Positions 47,068 through 58,130 of a stretch of DNA of 64,000 bases are shown here, one piece after another. The stretch comes from Wyeomyia smithii (lineage: Eukaryota; Arthropoda; Insecta; Diptera; Culicidae). The position numbers were made by a program, and so were the translations under genes. Below the pieces are notes generated by a model, which did not search any database, was not told the DNA's origin, and saw only the letters and a list, made by a program, of their open reading frames with translations. Position 1 is the first letter of the stretch, and each line of letters opens with the position of its first letter. The stretch covers positions 145,346,528 to 145,410,527 of the forward strand of contig NC_073695.1 in assembly GCF_029784165.1 (NCBI RefSeq), given 5' to 3'.

Positions 47068-48241
47068 GGCATCGGTCAGTGTCAGTGAAAAAGTGTTTCG
47101 GTGAGGTTCATTTTGGTTGAGTGGAAAGTTTGTTTTTCTTTTTCGCTTTGAAATGAAGATCATTTGGTTGGATTTGTCGTCAAATTTTATTCCGTAACCG
47201 TGAACGATGCGCGCGATCTATTTATCTGAGTATAACAGCACGTTATCAATTTGATCCAGTCATACATTTTTCCCTAATTCATATGAAACGTAGTTCTGGT
47301 CAACCCCCTACAGCCCCTTAATAGTCCACGTTGTTTATGGTCATCCCTATACTTACTGTTTTATCATGTTATTCCTGTGAATTATTCGTAGATACACTAC
47401 TGTTCATTTAACAAGTATTAAATTCGACTTTTTGTTTTTGGCACAATCTCACCCCATAGAAGGGGTGAGATTAGGCCAAAGTTCATTTAATTTTAGCAAA
47501 ATTATAGTTTATTGTAACTTAACCATATTTGCGGCAGTCGTTGACTAAACATTTAAGTGTGCATTGGCGTGATTTGGATGAAAATCATTGGCATCGGTCA
47601 GTGTCAGTGAAAAAGTGTTTCGGTGAGGTTCATTTTGGTTGAGTGGACTGTTTGTTTTTCTTTTTCGCTTTGAAGTGAAGATCATTTGGTTGGATTTGTC
47701 GTCAAATTTTATTCCGTAACCGTGAACTATGCGCGCGATCTATTTCATCTGAGTATAACAGCACGTTACTAGGATGAAAATCTAGTGTATCTGAAAGAGT
47801 GCTGCGATCATTGGAAGTGAAAATTTAAAATGATTGGTTGCAATTTTCGAAGAATTTTGCTGGGGAAAATGACTTTTATCAGCACTGCTCCAGATATCAA
47901 TTTGATCCAGTCATACATTTTTCCCTAACTCATATGAAACGTAGTTCTGGTCAACCCCCTACAGCCCCTTAATAGTCCACGTTGTTTATGGTCGTCCCTA
48001 TACTTACTGTTTTATCATGTTATTCCTGTAAATTATTCGTAGATACACTACTGTTCATTTAACAAGTATTAAATTCGACTTTTTGTTTTTGGCACAATCT
48101 CACCCCATAGAAGGGGTGAGATTAGGCCAAAGTTCATTTAATTTTAGCAAAATTATAGTTTATTGTAACTTAACCATATTTGCGGCAGTCGTTAACTAAA
48201 CATTTAAGTGTGCATTGGCGTGATTTGGATGAAAATCATTG
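47068..48241. repeat. tandem duplication, units 522 and 652 bp
   Basis: 47068-47589 and 47590-48241 are nearly identical in direct order. The second unit has 128 bp (47769-47896) that the first lacks, bordered by TA on both sides, as expected for a deletion by short homology in unit 1. Part of the CCGTCTGCC element. Confidence 0.9.
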
Positions 48242-48304
48242 CCATAAATGAGTGCATTACAAGCTAAGGAACAAAAACGTATCCTCTCACCCCGGCAGAC
48301 GGTA

Positions 48305-48851
48305 TATCCCTTTCCGACCGGGCCTATGTAATTGGGTAGGTAGAAGGTGCCTTAAACAAAACCTTCTCTCTAGCTTGTTGTACGTCCTATTAGTTGTTTT
48401 ATTTTTCACACCGCTAGTGTCAACATCGCAGCTGCTACGAAAAATAAAAAAAGGAGCGAGCAAGGGTTTTTATACAGGACTTGCTTCGATTAAGGTTTTG
48501 TTATCAGTCATTTTTACCTACATAATTGTGTGGGCTCGGTCGTAAAGGGATGTAAATAATACATCATTGGATTAAGCAACTCTTGGAGAGCAGAAAAAAA
48601 ATTATTGCTATTTTTGTTACAAAATGGCGGCTGTGCAGCGATTGCCTTGAACCGCTTTTATTAAAAGTTGTTCCGCGGCGAGCAGTAGAAGTCGTGCCTA
48701 ACTCCACCTATCACCAAAACAATTTTTTTTTCATCATCTAAATAAGTGTCGCTAGTGAAGTACACATGATTATATCTTTAGAATTTTTCTACGCAAAATG
48801 GCAACGGTTTGAAAAAAGAATTCTTTTTCAACAAAAAAAAAATCGACTTTA
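48305..48851. other. non-genic stretch
   Basis: A 97-codon open frame (48252-48545) spans the right end of the previous element and is not supported. GCGAGCAGTAGAA at about 48679 recurs inverted as TTCTACTGCTCGC at 48963, so this may be part of the same element as the next duplication. Confidence 0.45.
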
Positions 48852-49450
48852 ATTGTTTATAACTTTTGTTATTGTTGATTTTATTAATGTGTGTACTTCA
48901 GTAGATAATCTAATGAAGAAGCTGCTGTTAAAATTTCAGTCAGTCGGATGTAAACTTTTTTAGTTCTACTGCTCGCCGATTTTGAAAACATGGTTTTGAA
49001 AAAAAAGCGTTAAAGTTTCAAAACGCTTTAAATCTTAAAAATCGCAATAATAAAGCCCCTAATATTTTTTTTACCATCAGCCAGCTATCCTTGCGCCGCA
49101 AAGTTGTTTTTCCTGGGCCTTATTTGCCTCTTCTTCCTCTTTTTTGTCTGATTGTTTATAACTTTTGTTATTGTTGATTTTATTAATGTGTGTACTTCAG
49201 TAGATAATCTAATGAAGAAGCTGCTGTTAAAATTTCAGTCAGTCGGATGTAAACTTTTTTAGTTCTACTGCTCGCCGATTTTGAAAACATGGTTTTGAAA
49301 AAAAAGCGTTAAAGTTTCAAAACGCTTTAAATCTTAAAAATCGCAATAATAAAGCCCCTAATATTTTTTTTTACCATCAGCCAGCTATCCTTGCGCCGCA
49401 AAGTTGTTTTTCCTGGGCCTTATTTGCCTCTTCTTCCTCTTTTTTGTCTG
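48852..49450. repeat. near-identical 300-bp tandem duplication
   Basis: 48852-49150 and 49151-49450 are direct copies that by eye differ only in the length of one T-run. No coding frame. Very recent duplication or assembly artefact. Confidence 0.95.
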
Positions 49451-49735
49451 ATGTGAGGCTGCGCCTAGACTCTTTCGTGATATCTAGGTATACCATCCAT
49501 GCTCATATTGCGGTAAGTTGTTAACAGAAACGTAAATGTTGCCTGATATTAGAAATAGTTAGAGATTGCCCAGTATTTTTTTTTTTTTCATTTCGGGTTG
49601 CCAGTTCGAATTCATCGCTAGTAAAAATAAAAACAAAAGGACATTTTTCTCCGATAAAAATCTTAAAGTAACATTTCATGAGGTAAAATTGTAAAATTTG
49701 AAGTGATGACCGTTTTGCGGGCCAAAGGAAATAAA
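49451..49735. other. non-genic stretch
   Basis: Nothing recognised. Confidence 0.4.
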
Positions 49736-49959
49736 GGGGCCTATTACAGTCAACAAGGTAAGCAGCGAGTTACTCGCCTGACTAATTTAGATATAACAGA
49801 TGGTGAGTCTGCTGGATCTCGGACGAGTAGCTCGTCTGCTAAACTGCTCCACTCAGCTGTCACCAGCCAAGTTTCACTCGCGTTTCCTCATACAACATTT
49901 TGCTCGTCAGTGACTCTAGGCGAGGCAAATTGCTCGCCTCGTTACCTGTAATCGGTCCC
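49736..49959. mobile_element. 224-bp MITE with GGGNCCNATTACAG ends
   Basis: Ends are GGGGCCTATTACAG and, inverted, GGGACCGATTACAG, followed inward by further matching GAGCGAG/CTCGC stretches. The flanks are A-rich, so the target duplication cannot be fixed. The 82-codon open frame over it follows from the GC-richer element. Confidence 0.75.
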
Positions 49960-50357
49960 AAAATCAGGAAAAATCTGCATTATTTTTGAAATATCTGGGA
50001 GATTAGACATTAGACCTGTCTATCTTGATACATGTTCAATAATGTGGATAATTCAGATAAATCTCGATACCTGACCACACAACGCTCACTGCGTAAATTA
50101 TTTCTTTGGTTAAGCCTGAGTAAAGTGACTATTCACTTAAACATTTGACAATTTTTATATTTAATTTTAAACAGTTTACGTATGCTGAAATCTTTGGGGA
50201 CATACAAATTCCTAATACTTGCTGACATACAAATTCCTAAAAGTTGCTTGATAAAATTGGATCGTTCGAGATACATGTTGAATAAATTAACAACCGAATA
50301 ACATGTGAAGTGCAAATCATATACCACCAGTGTAAACCAAAATAAAAATAATTAGGA
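49960..50357. other. non-genic stretch
   Basis: No gene recognised. A short direct repeat (ACATACAAATTCCTAA) occurs at about 50200 and 50225. Confidence 0.4.
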
Positions 50358-50528
50358 TCAAATTTGTACCGAAAAAATAGATGTCCTGATTTGTACCTCT
50401 GACCAGATGGTACCTCTAGCGATATCGGCCATGCGCTGCTCAGCGACTTTGACGCGGTTGGCGTCCGATCCCACGCAAAACTCGCACATGTTCGGTCCAA
50501 CGGTTATTTCAAGAGTATTAGAGGACAT
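50358..50528 (-). other. small ORF (56 codons), unrecognised, possible first exon
   Basis: The ATG at 50526-50528 opens a frame with MSSNTLEITVGPNMCEFC, then GSDANRVKVAEQRMADIARG. The 5' two thirds (50528 to about 50410) is GC-richer than its surroundings and has a CxxC pair. A GTACC that could serve as a splice donor follows ARG (about 50412), and after that the frame becomes AT-rich. It looks like protein-coding sequence, but no family is recognised. It may be a first exon, an exon of a decayed gene, or chance. Confidence 0.3.
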
Positions 50529-50879
50529 TTAAAAATATGGGCATCACCGCAGTTCAAACAAGACACAAGAATCTTGAAGCCTAGTCCACGCTTGCTCGAC
50601 TGTGAAAACCGCACATCACTATTACATTTTTTACTCACTTTTAATTTGAAACACGATATCGATGATAGGTAACTTCTTCTAATTTACAAAGCCGAGCTTT
50701 GTCATATTAAACGAAAAATGAGATTTCGGAGCATAAAACTAGTTCGGTAAAAATTGATTTAAACGAACTTTGAGTATAGATCTGTTCTTGGGCGATGTAG
50801 ATTTTGATTCTAGGATAGTTTTAGTATAATTTAGGCCAATAAAAAAAAATGCAAAAAATTTTTTTTGTGGATCTTACCC

Positions 50880-51312
50880 CTTAATATAAATGACACATTC
50901 TACCGTGACGTTACAACGTTTTGACTATTCTGTTGGCATCATTTTAATTCTAACTTGTATTTTTTTTTCATGAAACCCTTTGATATTATTACAGATTCGG
51001 AAATTTCCTATAAGAATGATGTATAAGATATTTGTTTACTTTGTTTATATTACCTTGGGGAGTGAAAATGTAGCGTGACGTTACAACGCGCGAGAAATTG
51101 AGGTGTCGGGACTTTTCTAACAAAAGTCAAAAACTCTGCTCTGTTTGGAATTTTATAACAATTTCTTCTTCCACGATTTGATGACAAATAATAATCGAAC
51201 ATTTTGCCATGTTTAGAGTGCCTATAACTGGTAACATCTATATTTGAAAAGCTTTTATATTTCGTGACGTTACAACGCTCATTTTTCAGCAAGGGGTATT
51301 CTCACTCCGTTG
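50880..51312. repeat. recurring GTGACGTTACAACG motifs
   Basis: The motif occurs at about 50904, 51076 and 51264, and in inverted form at 51308 joined to 52381. Related forms are at about 61424 and 61593. Spacing is about 170-190 bp. It appears to be the end motif of a small palindromic element. Confidence 0.6.
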
Positions 51313-51315
51313 TAA

Positions 51316-52377
51316 GGGCATCTTCAGCGGTGGTCCAAATCGTTGTGTTGTTCTATTTTTTTGGAACAAACTCTAGTTCACTGCTGCACCGGTGGTGTAA
51401 ATTTTGTTTTATTCCAGATCTAAATTGAAAAAAATTTTAACTGGTATATGTTTTGGTCTATTTTTGTCACTTTTTGGAACAAGAAATAGATCGTTCTAAA
51501 ACCCTTCGTACGCTACCAATAGGTGGGTAAAATGTTATATTTCAATTGAATACCCCATTTTTAGCTATTTTCATATAAGCGTATTGCGAGTGTTGGGGAA
51601 TAAACAAAACAAAGATTTTTTATCACAATTCATTTTTGAGGATTTTCTGAAGAAGAAAATGAACAGGTTTGTCGTTTTCGGCTTCAAGGAAACCGATCAG
51701 CAAAAGGGGGAATTCTGGAAGACCATAACCGTAGGTTCAACTACTTGGTTTGCATCAACCACCAGGATGACAAATATTTTGGGTATTTGTTAATCGCCTT
51801 AATTGTAGTGGAGGAGACCTTAAGAAGCCAGAAAAATGTTCCTCGAAGACACTGAACTGAAAATGTTCAAAATGCAGGCTTGTTCCAATATCCTCAAAAC
51901 CCAACCCAAGTTTGAAAAACTGATTTTGAAATATTGATGAGATGAAAATTGAAGACGAACATCTACGCGATCAAATATTTTTCGCTAACCTCTGAAGCCC
52001 AACTTGTAGCAGCAATTTTTCGATCATACTAATCCATCGTGGGAAATGTCACTGACGCTCGGGTCAAACCGCCAAATCCATAAAGCCTTGTGGATATAAA
52101 GTGTCTTGCAAAAGTAATCGTTTAATGTGCGTAAAAATTATCGAATTTCCGTTTGTTAAATATTGAGTGCTTTTATTATAACAAGTCTCATAAACTGATA
52201 GCATGGGGTATTGAATTGTTGACAGTGTGACAGATGTCAGCGGTTTAAAACAACAAGATATACAACACCGGTGCGGAGAACGAAAAGTTGGTCTATATTA
52301 TCTGGTTCTATTCTGGTTTCGCTGGTGTAAATCTAGAATAAAGTTGTTTCAAATATAGACCACCGCTGAAGATGCCC
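51316..52377. mobile_element. PIF/Harbinger-like non-autonomous element, TAA flanks
   Basis: Ends are GGGCATCTTCAGCGGTGGTC and its exact inverted form GACCACCGCTGAAGATGCCC, flanked by TAA at 51313-51315 and 52378-52380. A 1062-bp interior shows only short frames (for example 51584-51793) that I cannot link to a transposase. It is inserted into a GTGACGTTACAACG palindrome. Confidence 0.85.
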
Positions 52378-52707
52378 TAACGTCACGAAAATATAGGTTT
52401 AAAATTAGTTTATTTGACACGGCACGATACATTTTCTGTTTTACTGAGCCAAGTACAATTCGTATTAATTCTACGTTAGCAGGGAAAAGAGGGAGGCCTT
52501 TTATTTATTCTCGCGGCCGACTACGAGCTAGTGGGGATTTAAGGTGAGAGGAGGGAAATACAATTCTTGCTTAAAACTAATTAAGATATACGATCTATTT
52601 GTGTTTCGACTGGTGTTCTTTTTTGTTTTTTAAACATAGATTTAGGCTCTTCGTGTTCGTGTCTCCAGCGTCGTATACGGGTATTCTGACAAATAGACAA
52701 AAGAATA

Positions 52708-55700
52708 TTAAATTTTAATGTCAGTCTTTTTCAAATAACAGTACAGTTGTGTCATGTACTGGAGATCACCGCTTCCCAGAATGTCTCTAACGGGTACGTT
52801 CGGTTGTTTTCCTCGGGCCCGGAGGGAATCTATAAGCTCGGACCTAACATCACAGAATTCGGCACACGACCAAACAACATGCTCGATGTCATGGTAGCCA
52901 TCGCCACAAACGCAGTGATTACTGTCTACAAGCCCTATACGAAAGAGATGCGTGTTTAACGTGTAGTGATTGGACATAAGTCTGGACATCACGCGAATGA
53001 AGTCCCGACCTACATCCAACCCCTTGAACCATGCTTTCGTCGATACCTTAGGAAAAATGGAATGTAGCCACCGTCCCAGTTCATCTGAGTTCCATGATGA
53101 TTGCTAACTGTTGAGTGTTCTCTGACGCAAAATGCTATAAAATTCATCATAAGCAATTGGTCTTTCATAAATATCGCCATCAATAGCACCCACCTTAGCT
53201 AAAGAGTCAGCCTTTTCATTACCCGGAACCGAGCAATGAGAAGGGACCCACGCTAAGGTAATCCGGTAATTTTTATTTGTTAAAGCACTTAAAAACCGCC
53301 GTATTTTCCCCAGGAAATACGGGGTGTGCTTCACAGGCTTCATCGATCGCAGAGCCTCAATGGCACTGAGACTATCTGTGAAGATGAAGTAGTGGTCTAT
53401 GGGTAGGGTTTCGATTATTAGAAGTATCTAAAAGTGCGACATTGGAGGAATCGTGTGAAGAAGGATTAATATCTAAAGCCATATAGTCAAAATATAAAGT
53501 CATAAACCTGGATTGAGATTGAAGGTCGACCAACCTCTCGAAATTTTCAATTACTAATGGGTTCATAACTGTGCATCGAATTAGCAACCGGTAAGAGAGA
53601 TTCCAAAAACGATGTTTCAACGGAAGAATACCCGCTAACACTTCAAGACTCATCGTATGGGTCGACTGCATGCAACCCAAGGCAATACGCAAACAACGAT
53701 ATTGTATTCTTTCTAGTTTCAAAATATGCGTGTTCGCAGCGGAGCGAAAGCAGAAACAACCGTACTCAAGAACTGACAGTATTGTTGTTTGGTATAACCT
53801 CAGAAGGTCTCCTGGGTGGGCTCCCCACCAGGTTCCGGTAATCGTACGAAGAAAATTAATCCTCTGTTGGCATTTTCGTGTCAGATACCTAATACGACAA
53901 ACCCTGGTGCATTTAGAGTCGAACCAGACCCCGAGATATTTAGCGACTAAAACCTGAGAGATCGTTTTACCCGTCAGTACGTGCTGCAGCTGAGCTGGGT
54001 TATGCTTCCTAGAAAAAACGACCAACTCAGTTTTCTCCGGAGAGAATTCGATACCCAGCTTAAGAGCCCATTCAGACAAATTGTCTAAGGTATCTTGCAA
54101 TGGTCCTTGCAGATCGCTAGCCTCGCTACCAGTAATGGATACAACGCTATCGTCTGCAAGTTGCCTTAGCGTGCATGAATTTGCAAGACATTCATCGATG
54201 TCATTGACGTAAAAATTATTTAAGAGAGGACTTAAACATGAGCCCTGGGAAGGCCCATGTAACAAATTCGGGAAGTTGTCGAATCGCCATGTGAGAAATA
54301 CATATGCTTTTCTGACAACAAGTTGAGCAAAAAGTTATTCAAATTTGGTGAAAGTCCCTGCGAATGAAGTTTCGCGCTTAAAACTTCTACAGAGACAGAG
54401 TCAAAAGCCCCCTTAATATCCAAGAACGCAGAAGCCATTTGCTCTTTCCGAGCAAATGCGACTTGAATTTCAGTAGAAAGCAACGCTAGGCAATCGTTCG
54501 TCCCTTTGCCCCGGCGAAAGCCAAATTGAGTATCTGAAAGTAAACCGTTTGTTTCGACCCATTTGTCTAACCGTAAGAGGATCATTTTCTCCATTAATTT
54601 CCAGAGGCAAGAGAGCATCGCAATCGGCCTATATGAATTGTGATCAGAGGCAGGTTTCCCGGGTTTCCCAATAGCAATGACTTTTACCTCCCTCCAGTCA
54701 TGCGGAACAATATTTAGCTCAAGAAACTTGTTGAACAAATTCAACAAGCGTCTTTTTGCAGAGTCGGGTAGATTCTTCAACAGGTTGAATTTCATTCTAT
54801 CTAACCCTGGAGCCTTATTGTTGCACGACAGGAGAGCCATTGAAAATTCCAACATCGAAAATGGAGGCTCTTCCGTAGTTACTATAAACGCGTCGCGAAA
54901 GGTTTTCTGTTCCGGTACAGAGTCCGGACAGACCTTTTTGGCAAAATCGAGTATCCAGCGATCTGAATACTCCTCACTCTCATTCGAAACGTAACGGTTC
55001 CGCATGCGCCTGGCGGTATTCCAAAGAGTGCTCATCGCTGTTTCCCTCGACAACGCGTTTACGAACCGCCGCCAGTACCCGCGTTTTTTCGCCTTTACTA
55101 AGCTCTTCATCTGCCTGCACAGCGCCTCGTACTTTCGAAGCAGGTTGACAGTGCCGTACTCCCGGTAGTCCTTATACGCCGCGGACCTTCGCACGTACAG
55201 CTCAGAGCACTCTTTGTCCCACCATTTGTTGGGAGGGCGCTGTCTAATCGTTACCCCGGGTATCGGTTTCGTCTGAGCTTGAGTAGCGGCGTCGATTATC
55301 AAGCCAGCTAAGAACGCGTATTCTTCCTCCGGAGGAAGTTCCTCGTGAGTCTCGATAGATTCCGCTATAATAGACTCATAACGCTTCCAATCAATATTAC
55401 GTGTAAGGTCGTAGGAAATATTGATTGGGTTCGGGGGAGTTGAACCATTAGCAATTGATATAACGATTGGAAGATGATCACTACCGTGGGGATCGTTGAT
55501 TACTTTCCACTGACAATCTAACGCTAGTGATGTCGAGCAGAGGGATAGGTCAAGCACGCTTTCACGTGCTGGAGGATTAGGTACACGTGTCGCTTCCCCA
55601 GTATTCAAAAGTGTCATATTGAAGTCGTCGATCAAGTTACAAATTAAAGAAAATCGGTTGTCGTCGTACAGCGACCCCCATAGCGAACAGTGAGAGTTAA

Positions 55701-56127
55701 AATCTCCCAAAATCATAAAAGGTGCGGGAAGCAATTCTGCTATATCAAGGAGTTGCTTCTGTTCAATCCGCGCGGATGGGGGAATATATAACGAAACAAG
55801 GCAAAGGTCTTTTCCATTCAAATTCGTTTGAATGGCAACAACTTCAATATTCGAGATCGAGGGGAGGTCGATTCTGAAAAAAGAAAAGCACTTTTTGATC
55901 CCTAAAAGTACCCCTCCACCGTGTGAGTCTCGATCTCGACGAATAATGTTAAAATCGTGGAAATTGAGTTGATCGTTAGAATTGAGAAAGGTTTCACAGA
56001 GCGCGAATGCGTCACAGTTGTATGTATTCATCAAATGAGAAAATAAATCGAATTTGGGGATGATACTTCTGCAATTCCACTGTAATACAGTGAAAAAATT
56101 CCTAACCTCTTTCGCCGTATTAGTCAT
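52708..56127 (-). pseudogene. I-clade ORF2: endonuclease, reverse transcriptase, RNase H; few lesions
   Basis: ORF2 starts at ATG 56125-56127. The endonuclease has LQWNCRSIIPK, ALCETFL, LGDFNSHCSLWG and GSDHLPI with its catalytic His. The reverse transcriptase has NSYRPIAMLSCLWKLMEK, FGFRRGKGTND, ASAFLDIKGAFDSV and LADDSVVS. One base is lost at about 54250 in the GLPQGS box, so the frame moves to 54265-53372. RNase H has lost its first half (first Asp and Glu) by a deletion near 53405-53425, but FTDS, WVPSHC and GNEKAD remain in 53104-53343. A TAG at 53104-53106 replaces the usual Trp. The C-terminal part with CVCGDGYHDIEHVVWSC ends at 52708. The enzyme would carry out target-primed reverse transcription. 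Confidence 0.95.
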
Positions 56128-57509
56128 CGAAAGATATAATAGCTGAAATGAGGGGCCAAGTTGCTGCTAGTTGCTTCAAAAAGGTTTTCACTGTAGGAAG
56201 AAGGGCAAGAAGAATATTTTGTAGGGGATCTGGTATGTTGAATGTTTTAAATATCCAGTCCACAACATCAGAAAATTTTATAAACCCTGTTTCTTTTTTA
56301 TCTTCTGATCGAGAAATGGGTGCACGAGGGGTTTTTGGTGCCCCAGGAAGCGGTGGGTACTTCTGGTTTGATTTGAAATTAAAACCGGGGGGTACTTGCT
56401 TCGGTTTTTCTTCACCGCTTCCTTTTTGTGTTGTCTTATTGGTCATTCCGCTAGGGGTTATCTTACGACCTTTGCGAGAAAGATTAGGAGAGTTGAGCAT
56501 TCTCCTCTTCCTAGATCCCTCTGGCAAGGTATAGGAACACCCTTCGAGGGGATCGTCAGATGTACCCTCATCAGTTGGCAAGAAGGAAAAGATGTTTCCT
56601 GTCAAGGGTGGCTCAGCCCTCTTAAGCATTTCTGCAAAAGAGCGCTTTGATCGTTCCTTAAGGGAACGCTTAATTTTTTCCTCGCGCTGTTTGTACGCGG
56701 GACATGCCGGAAGGTCATGCCGAGTTCCCTCGCAATAAAGGCACTTTTCAGTATCTCCACTGCAAGCGTTCTCAGCATGATTGCCTCCGCACTTGCTACA
56801 GCGTGCCTTGTTGCAGCAGTAGGTGGCTGTGTGACCTAACTGCTTACAGTTTTGGCAATGCATGACCCGCGGTACGAACAGGCGTACAGGTAGACGAACC
56901 CTGTCCAAGCGGACGTAGTTCGGCAGTGCGGATCCGGCGAATGTTACTCGGAAGGAATCCGAAGGGAGGAATTTCTTCTTCCCTTCTTCGATGGATACTG
57001 AATGCAATTGCTTGCAATCCAGTATCTTTACACTTTGCATCAAGGGGTTTTTAAAACAGCCAACTCCATGACGCAAAATGTCATCGACAGTGAGATTCCC
57101 CTCGGTAACCACACCGTCGATTTCTACATCCTTGGCAGGGATGTACACGCGATACTCTCTCGTGAAGAGCTCGTAGCCAGCAATTTCGTTTGCTTGCTTC
57201 AAGCTACTCACGACAACTCGCAGTTTGTTCGGCCTCACCTTCGTAATCTCGGTTACGGCCGAAAAATGTTTTGCCAGGTCTTTGCCAATTTGAATAATAT
57301 TCAATGGCTTCTTTATGGGCCGGAAAAACAACGTAGGGACCGCCAGCGGCATCTGGGTAAGCTTTTACCCGTACTTCCGGTACTCTTGGTACAGGACTTG
57401 GCAAAGGGGAGGGCACAGGGGAAGGTAGGGGTGAGCTGAAGGGAGAAATTTCAATTTCTTCCCCGTTTGTTCCCACCTCCAGGAAAAGTTGCACCTGCAT
57501 GTCGTCCAT
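56120..57509 (-). pseudogene. I-clade ORF1 (gag-like nucleocapsid protein), one frameshift
   Basis: The start MDDMQVQLFLEVG at 57509 is followed by a Pro/Ser-rich stretch (SPLPSPVPSPLPSPVP). A one-base change in a T-run at about 57330 moves the frame to the long segment 57352-56120. Three Cys/His knuckles are visible: CQNCKQLGHTATYC, CSKCGGNHAENAC (one residue shorter) and CLYCEGTRHDLPAC. A basic tail follows. The protein would bind element RNA. Its stop overlaps the ORF2 start by eight bases (ATGACTAA at 56127-56120), which suggests coupled translation. Confidence 0.9.
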
Positions 57510-57654
57510 TTTGCGGGAGCGTTACGCTCTACCGCACACAAACGATAAATATTCGAATATGGGGGGGGGGGGTTCAAGTAGTTGATATTAAATTTTATAA
57601 ACAATTTTTCAATCTACAATGGATCAAATAAAAAAAAGACAGTAATACTAATAC

Positions 57655-57790
57655 TAATAACAATAGTAATAATAATAATAATAATAATTGTAGTAATAAT
57701 AATAATAATAACAATAATGATAATATCAATAATAATATTAATAATAATATTATAACATAGTAATAATATTGATAATTATAGTAAAAATTC
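57655..57790. repeat. (AAT)n microsatellite
   Basis: Imperfect AAT/AATA repeats over about 135 bp, upstream of I-element ORF1 on its strand. A G-run of about 11 bases lies nearby at 57561. Confidence 0.95.
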
Positions 57791-58130
57791 TAAATGTAAT
57801 ACTTCACCGAACGTCTAAGTCACGACCTCACGGCTGATAGTTGGATTAATCGAGTGTCTCCGCAGAACAAACAATGACGATCCAGCTTCGTGTTGTGACA
57901 CAGTGGCCGTATCTTACACGCGACCTTGTAGATGCCACTTGTAGTTGACTTCCACTCGCTCGATCGTATGGTGGTCCGTGCTGCTAGCGGGGTAACAGCG
58001 GTGCGGGAGAATTATTCTTGCTGATATATCAGCTGCGTATCGAATCACTGGCGGGGTAGCCTGCCCCTACCAGTGTGCAGATGTTTCTGCCGATATACAA
58101 CAGGCTATTGTTATCGCGCAACACAAGAAC

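Larger units (their letters stand above)
45314..48302. mobile_element. ~3 kb non-autonomous DNA element with CCGTCTGCC ends
   Basis: Left end CCGTCTGCCGTGGTGAGA and right end, inverted, CCGTCTGCCGGGGTGAGA are flanked by TA. The phrase GGGGTGAGATT recurs inside (about 45341, 46429, 47451, 48110). It holds a nested TTAA MITE (45497-46207) and a tandem duplication (47068-48241). The 87-codon frame at 46264-46527 overlaps one of the repeated phrases and has no family resemblance, so I do not call it a gene. Confidence 0.75.
52501..58130 (-). mobile_element. I-clade non-LTR retrotransposon, MosquI-like, nearly full length
   Basis: ORF1 with zinc knuckles, ORF2 with endonuclease, reverse transcriptase and RNase H, and a 3' end with AATAAATAAAA (about 52499-52509, minus strand) are all present in order. 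Only a few lesions break it: one single-base frameshift in each ORF, an internal deletion in RNase H and one stop codon. The 5' untranslated part is placed between 57510 and about 58130; the exact 5' end is not certain, because an (AAT)n tract at 57655-57790 lies within it. Confidence 0.85.

Noticed and set aside
48252..48545. 97-codon frame with hydrophobic stretches as a membrane protein
   Set aside because: It starts inside one element and crosses its end; no conserved features.
49703..49951. 82-codon frame as a gene
   Set aside because: It coincides with a 224-bp MITE.
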